From contig UPZS01000032.1 of the NCBI GenBank assembly GCA_900538905.1, positions 1 through 25,631 on the forward strand: a stretch of 25,631 nt of DNA. The letters are read 5' to 3'. The DNA is from an uncultured Sutterella sp. (GTDB lineage Bacteria; Pseudomonadota; Gammaproteobacteria; Burkholderiales; Burkholderiaceae_F). Under the pieces are notes generated by a model. That model worked only from the letters and a program-made list of their open reading frames with translations, made no database searches and was not told the origin of the DNA. Position numbers and translations under genes: made by a program. Shown here piece by piece: positions 23,515 to 25,631 of this stretch (position 1 is the first letter of the stretch; every line of letters starts with the position of its first letter).

Positions 23515-24678
23515 ATGGAAAACAAGTTGTTGTCTTCCGTAAAGGCGGGTGCTGTCGGCGCCTGCGTATTCGGCTTGTCTCAGGCTGCGATGGCTGCCAA
23601 CGTGCAGATCAGCGGCCAGATCGATACCTATATCGAGTCGTACACGGCCGGCGATAAGAACACCGTGCGTATGTCTTCGGGCGGTGGTGCCGGCGGCAGC
23701 CGCGTGACTTTTTCCGCAACGGAACAGATTAACGGTGCAACCGAAGCGTTCATGCGTTTGGAAATGGGGGTGCTGACGGATCAAGGCACGAGTTCCGGCA
23801 CACCTGACGTCAACTGGATCTTTGAACGAGAAACCGTGGTGGGTGTGCGTGGCGAATTCGGTTCGATCAGTTTCGGCCGACAGTACACGCCGCACTTCAT
23901 GTCTTTGCCGATGAACGAAGCGGCAGGTCAGAGTTTGGGCAGCGCCATCGGTGCCTTCGGCATTCCCGGCATCGTGTCCACCAATGGTATCGGTCTTCCC
24001 GGCAAGAATTCGTATGTTACCGGGGCGCGTCTGGCTACGACTCGCATGGACAATTCGATTCTGTACTCCACGCCTAACTTCTCCGGTTTTACGGGTTCGT
24101 TCATGGCGGCCTTTGGTGAACAGAAAACGGAGGAAGTTGACGGGACTATTGACCAGTCCAACAGTCGCGGCAACTTCTACAACGCCGCTGCGCGCTATGT
24201 GAGAGGCGCGTTCTCCGGAAATATCAGTCTGGCCCTTTGGGACAACCCGATGGTGGGCGACTACACATTTGAAAACGTGTGGTTCGGCTCTTTGTCGGCG
24301 GCTTACGATTTCGGTCCGGCAAAGTTGCACATGAACTTCGTGTTCCGCGAATCCAAGGACGAAATGGCCCCGAACCTATGGGCAACGGCGCTCGGTGTGT
24401 CGATGCCAATGGGGACGGGCAAGTTCATCGTCACGGGCGGCTATCTGCACAATACCTCGGTGGATCACGCCGACGGTGTGAGCTGGGGTGTACGTTATGA
24501 TTACCCGTTGAGCAAACGCACCTTCATCTACACCGGTGCATTCGGCGTTTATAACCAGGAAAACGCCAGCTTTGCTCTGGCCGGCGGCGGCAGTTCCACG
24601 TTGCCTCCCGACATCGCCAAGGAAGAAAGCGGTTTGGGTAACCACATGTTCTTCCTGGGTCTCAATCACCGCTTCTAA
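23515..24678 (+). CDS. Gram-negative outer-membrane porin (Burkholderiales type)
   Basis: The 387-residue precursor has a signal peptide cleaved after AMA (about residue 27). The mature chain starts ANVQISGQIDTYIES, as in trimeric 16-stranded general porins of betaproteobacteria (OmpC/Omp32 type). Alternating strands continue to the end, which closes with the required terminal phenylalanine (FFLGLNHRF) for BAM recognition. Strand landmarks include FERETVVGVRGEFGSISFGR, the usual loop-3 region, and SPL-type LYSTPNFSGFTGSFM. The pore probably admits small anions and nutrients by family; its selectivity cannot be read. The ribosome binding site GGAAAGGA lies 8 bases before the ATG. Confidence 0.92.
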   Translation: MENKLLSSVKAGAVGACVFGLSQAAMAANVQISGQIDTYIESYTAGDKNTVRMSSGGGAGGSRVTFSATEQINGATEAFMRLEMGVLTDQGTSSGTPDVNWIFERETVVGVRGEFGSISFGRQYTPHFMSLPMNEAAGQSLGSAIGAFGIPGIVSTNGIGLPGKNSYVTGARLATTRMDNSILYSTPNFSGFTGSFMAAFGEQKTEEVDGTIDQSNSRGNFYNAAARYVRGAFSGNISLALWDNPMVGDYTFENVWFGSLSAAYDFGPAKLHMNFVFRESKDEMAPNLWATALGVSMPMGTGKFIVTGGYLHNTSVDHADGVSWGVRYDYPLSKRTFIYTGAFGVYNQENASFALAGGGSSTLPPDIAKEESGLGNHMFFLGLNHRF

Positions 24679-24696
24679 AGCAATCCGAGAAAAAAG

Positions 24697-24752
24697 TCCC
24701 GGCCTGTCAGCCTTTCGCTTCGGCGAACGACTCGGCAGCCGGGATTTTTTTT
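24697..24752 (+). terminator. Rho-independent terminator after the porin
   Basis: TCCCGGC (24697-24703) pairs with GCCGGGA (24738-24744), followed by eight T residues. The long loop contains a second hairpin, CGCTTCGGCG. It starts about 20 bases after the porin stop. Confidence 0.85.
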
Positions 24753-24805
24753 GAGGAGAGACTTGAAGTGGTATCGGATTTTTGGACACCAATAGGATCC
24801 AAAGC

Positions 24806-25411
24806 ATGCACATACCACAACACATCAGACAACAGGCCTGCGAAGGGCTTTTGCATTTTGTTCCCAAAAAAACTCTTGCCCGGCAATTAGGCGTATCCCA
24901 AGGATCAATTCGCGACTGGGAGATTTACGTACGGTGTGGTTTTTTCGATTGGATTGACAAACCGTGGATAACGCGACGTAAAGAATTGCTCAGCAGTGCT
25001 GTTGACTACTGGTTCGAAAATTACCCCATTGGCTACACCGATGTAGCCAAGCGATTCGGCATCAGACCCGGCACGCTCTACGGCTCCATCAAGCGAACGG
25101 TTGCTAAACTGCCGGAGCAACTACGTCCCAAACGCATTCATTTCTGGGACGTTCAGAGAAAAACAGCTCCAGGAAAATTCAGGATGGCCGTCGAAAAACT
25201 CTCGGATATCCCTGCCGATCGCCCGTTGACTACAGCCGAAAGGAAGGCTCTTTTTGAAGAACTTAAGGATGCTAAAGCGCGCTTGGTTTGCGCGGAATCA
25301 TTGTTAGAAGTTGCCGTTGAAAGCTGTAAAGACGATCTTAAAAAAAAAGAGTTGCAGCGGCAGTTAGAGCTCACGAGAAAGGCTTTGAAATCGCTCGGAT
25401 CTGTCGGGTAA
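24806..25411 (+). CDS. IS3-family transposase OrfA (helix-turn-helix subunit)
   Basis: The 201-residue protein has two helix-turn-helix units, LARQLGVSQGSIRDWE (about residues 25-40) and VAKRFGIRPGTLYGSIK (about 80-97). A C-terminal coiled region (about 140-195) carries the leucine-rich stretch LLEVAVESCKDDLKKKELQ. This is the make-up of OrfA in the IS150-like branch of IS3. The length fits that branch. A TTG at 24782 is an earlier possible start; the ATG at 24806 is preferred. The stop TAA shares its last A with the orfB ATG (TAATG). A nine-A run inside the gene offers a -1 shift into orfB. Confidence 0.85.
   Translation: MHIPQHIRQQACEGLLHFVPKKTLARQLGVSQGSIRDWEIYVRCGFFDWIDKPWITRRKELLSSAVDYWFENYPIGYTDVAKRFGIRPGTLYGSIKRTVAKLPEQLRPKRIHFWDVQRKTAPGKFRMAVEKLSDIPADRPLTTAERKALFEELKDAKARLVCAESLLEVAVESCKDDLKKKELQRQLELTRKALKSLGSVG
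25340..25349 (+). promoter_or_regulatory. Programmed -1 frameshift site of the IS3 element
   Basis: Nine A residues (25340-25348) are followed by G, read AAA AAA AAA GAG in the orfA frame. The -1 frame is open from 25348 through the orfB start at 25411 and beyond. The bridging residues (FEIARICRVMRIPRSTFYA) match the usual orfA-orfB junction of IS3 transposases, so slippage would give the fused OrfAB transposase. Confidence 0.7.
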
Positions 25412-25631
25412 TGCGGATTCCCAGGAGCACGTTCTACGCGGCTCAAGAAACGACGCCGAAACAACTCAGAGAAGAAGTATTAGTCAAGCAGATTGCAGAA
25501 ATCCAAAACGAGTACTTCTTCACGATCGGACGGCGCCGAATGGGAACATTGCTTAAGCGACGTTTTGGAATCAGTGTTTGCGAGACAACGCTACAGCGAG
25601 TGATGAGCCGACATTGTCTGACAGCTCAAAT
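25411..25631 (+). CDS. IS3-family transposase OrfB, 5' part (cut by window end)
   Basis: The frame opens at ATG 25411 (MRIPRSTFYAAQ) and stays open to the window end, 73 codons. The segment RRRMGTLLKRRFGISVCET followed by LQRVMSRH corresponds to the HTH_21 region that precedes the DDE integrase core in IS3 OrfB. The catalytic DDE residues lie beyond the window. It may be made mainly as a frameshift fusion with OrfA, with the TAATG overlap allowing separate OrfB as well. Confidence 0.8.
   Translation, partial: MRIPRSTFYAAQETTPKQLREEVLVKQIAEIQNEYFFTIGRRRMGTLLKRRFGISVCETTLQRVMSRHCLTAQ

Larger units (their letters stand above)
24769..25631 (+). mobile_element. IS3-family insertion sequence (left part, cut by window end)
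   Basis: OrfA and the start of orfB follow the porin terminator directly. The left end is not fixed. IS3 elements begin with TG, and TGGTATCGG at 24769 is a plausible terminal repeat start; TGAAG at 24764 is the alternative. The right end lies outside the window, so the inverted repeat cannot be checked. Confidence 0.65.

Noticed and set aside
1..25631. tRNA genes or CRISPR arrays
   Set aside because: No T-loop/acceptor-stem combination and no regularly spaced repeats were seen on either strand by eye.

Overview
The window reads like chromosomal DNA of a Gram-negative betaproteobacterium, most likely of the Sutterella/Parasutterella type (Burkholderiales, Sutterellaceae). This placement is inferred from gene content and order and was not checked by a search. 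The supporting signals are a very long DUF3683-type FAD/Fe-S oxidoreductase divergent from ilvA, a birA-coaX-SPOR operon, a trimeric beta-barrel porin of the Burkholderiales type, a menaquinone prenyltransferase (menA), and envelope genes such as a DolP-like lipoprotein and RlpA.

Layout. 1-600: an A/T-rich non-coding stretch with a dense cluster of DnaA boxes, a good candidate for the chromosomal origin oriC. The first bases may hold the start of a gene leaving the window on the minus strand. 603-2086 (+): a Crp/Fnr-type regulator and a two-BON-domain lipoprotein, ending in terminators. 2191-6271 (-): a tightly packed operon in the order dacA-like, ybeD, lipB, menA, lipA. It makes and transfers the lipoyl group and also prenylates the menaquinone precursor. 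The dacA-like product has lost all three penicillin-binding-protein active-site motifs. 6296-6925 (-): an alpha/beta hydrolase. 6960-9234 (+): birA, coaX and a SPOR-like protein, which link biotin and CoA cofactor supply. 9274-13747 (-): a HIT protein and the DUF3683 oxidoreductase. 14034-15575 (+): ilvA.

15625-18111 is the accessory part. It has a small possibly truncated ORF, a cluster of hairpins, an IS110-family (IS1111-like) transposase followed by a structured non-coding segment that could be its guide (seek/bridge) RNA, and a 33-codon ORF directly behind rlpA. 18112-19338 (-): rlpA. 19546-23219 (+): gatC-gatA-gatB for transamidation of mischarged Glu-tRNA(Gln)/Asp-tRNA(Asn), followed by an overlapping DUF805 membrane protein. 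23515-24678 (+): a porin with its own leader and terminator. From about 24769 to the end: the left part of an IS3-family element with orfA, a nine-A slippery run, and the start of orfB in the -1 frame.

Most of the window is ordinary housekeeping sequence. The observations most worth checking are the catalytically dead PBP5-like protein kept in the lip operon, the candidate guide RNA of the IS1111-type element, the oriC candidate, and the possible interruption of a small gene between ilvA and rlpA. No tRNA, rRNA or CRISPR array was seen.
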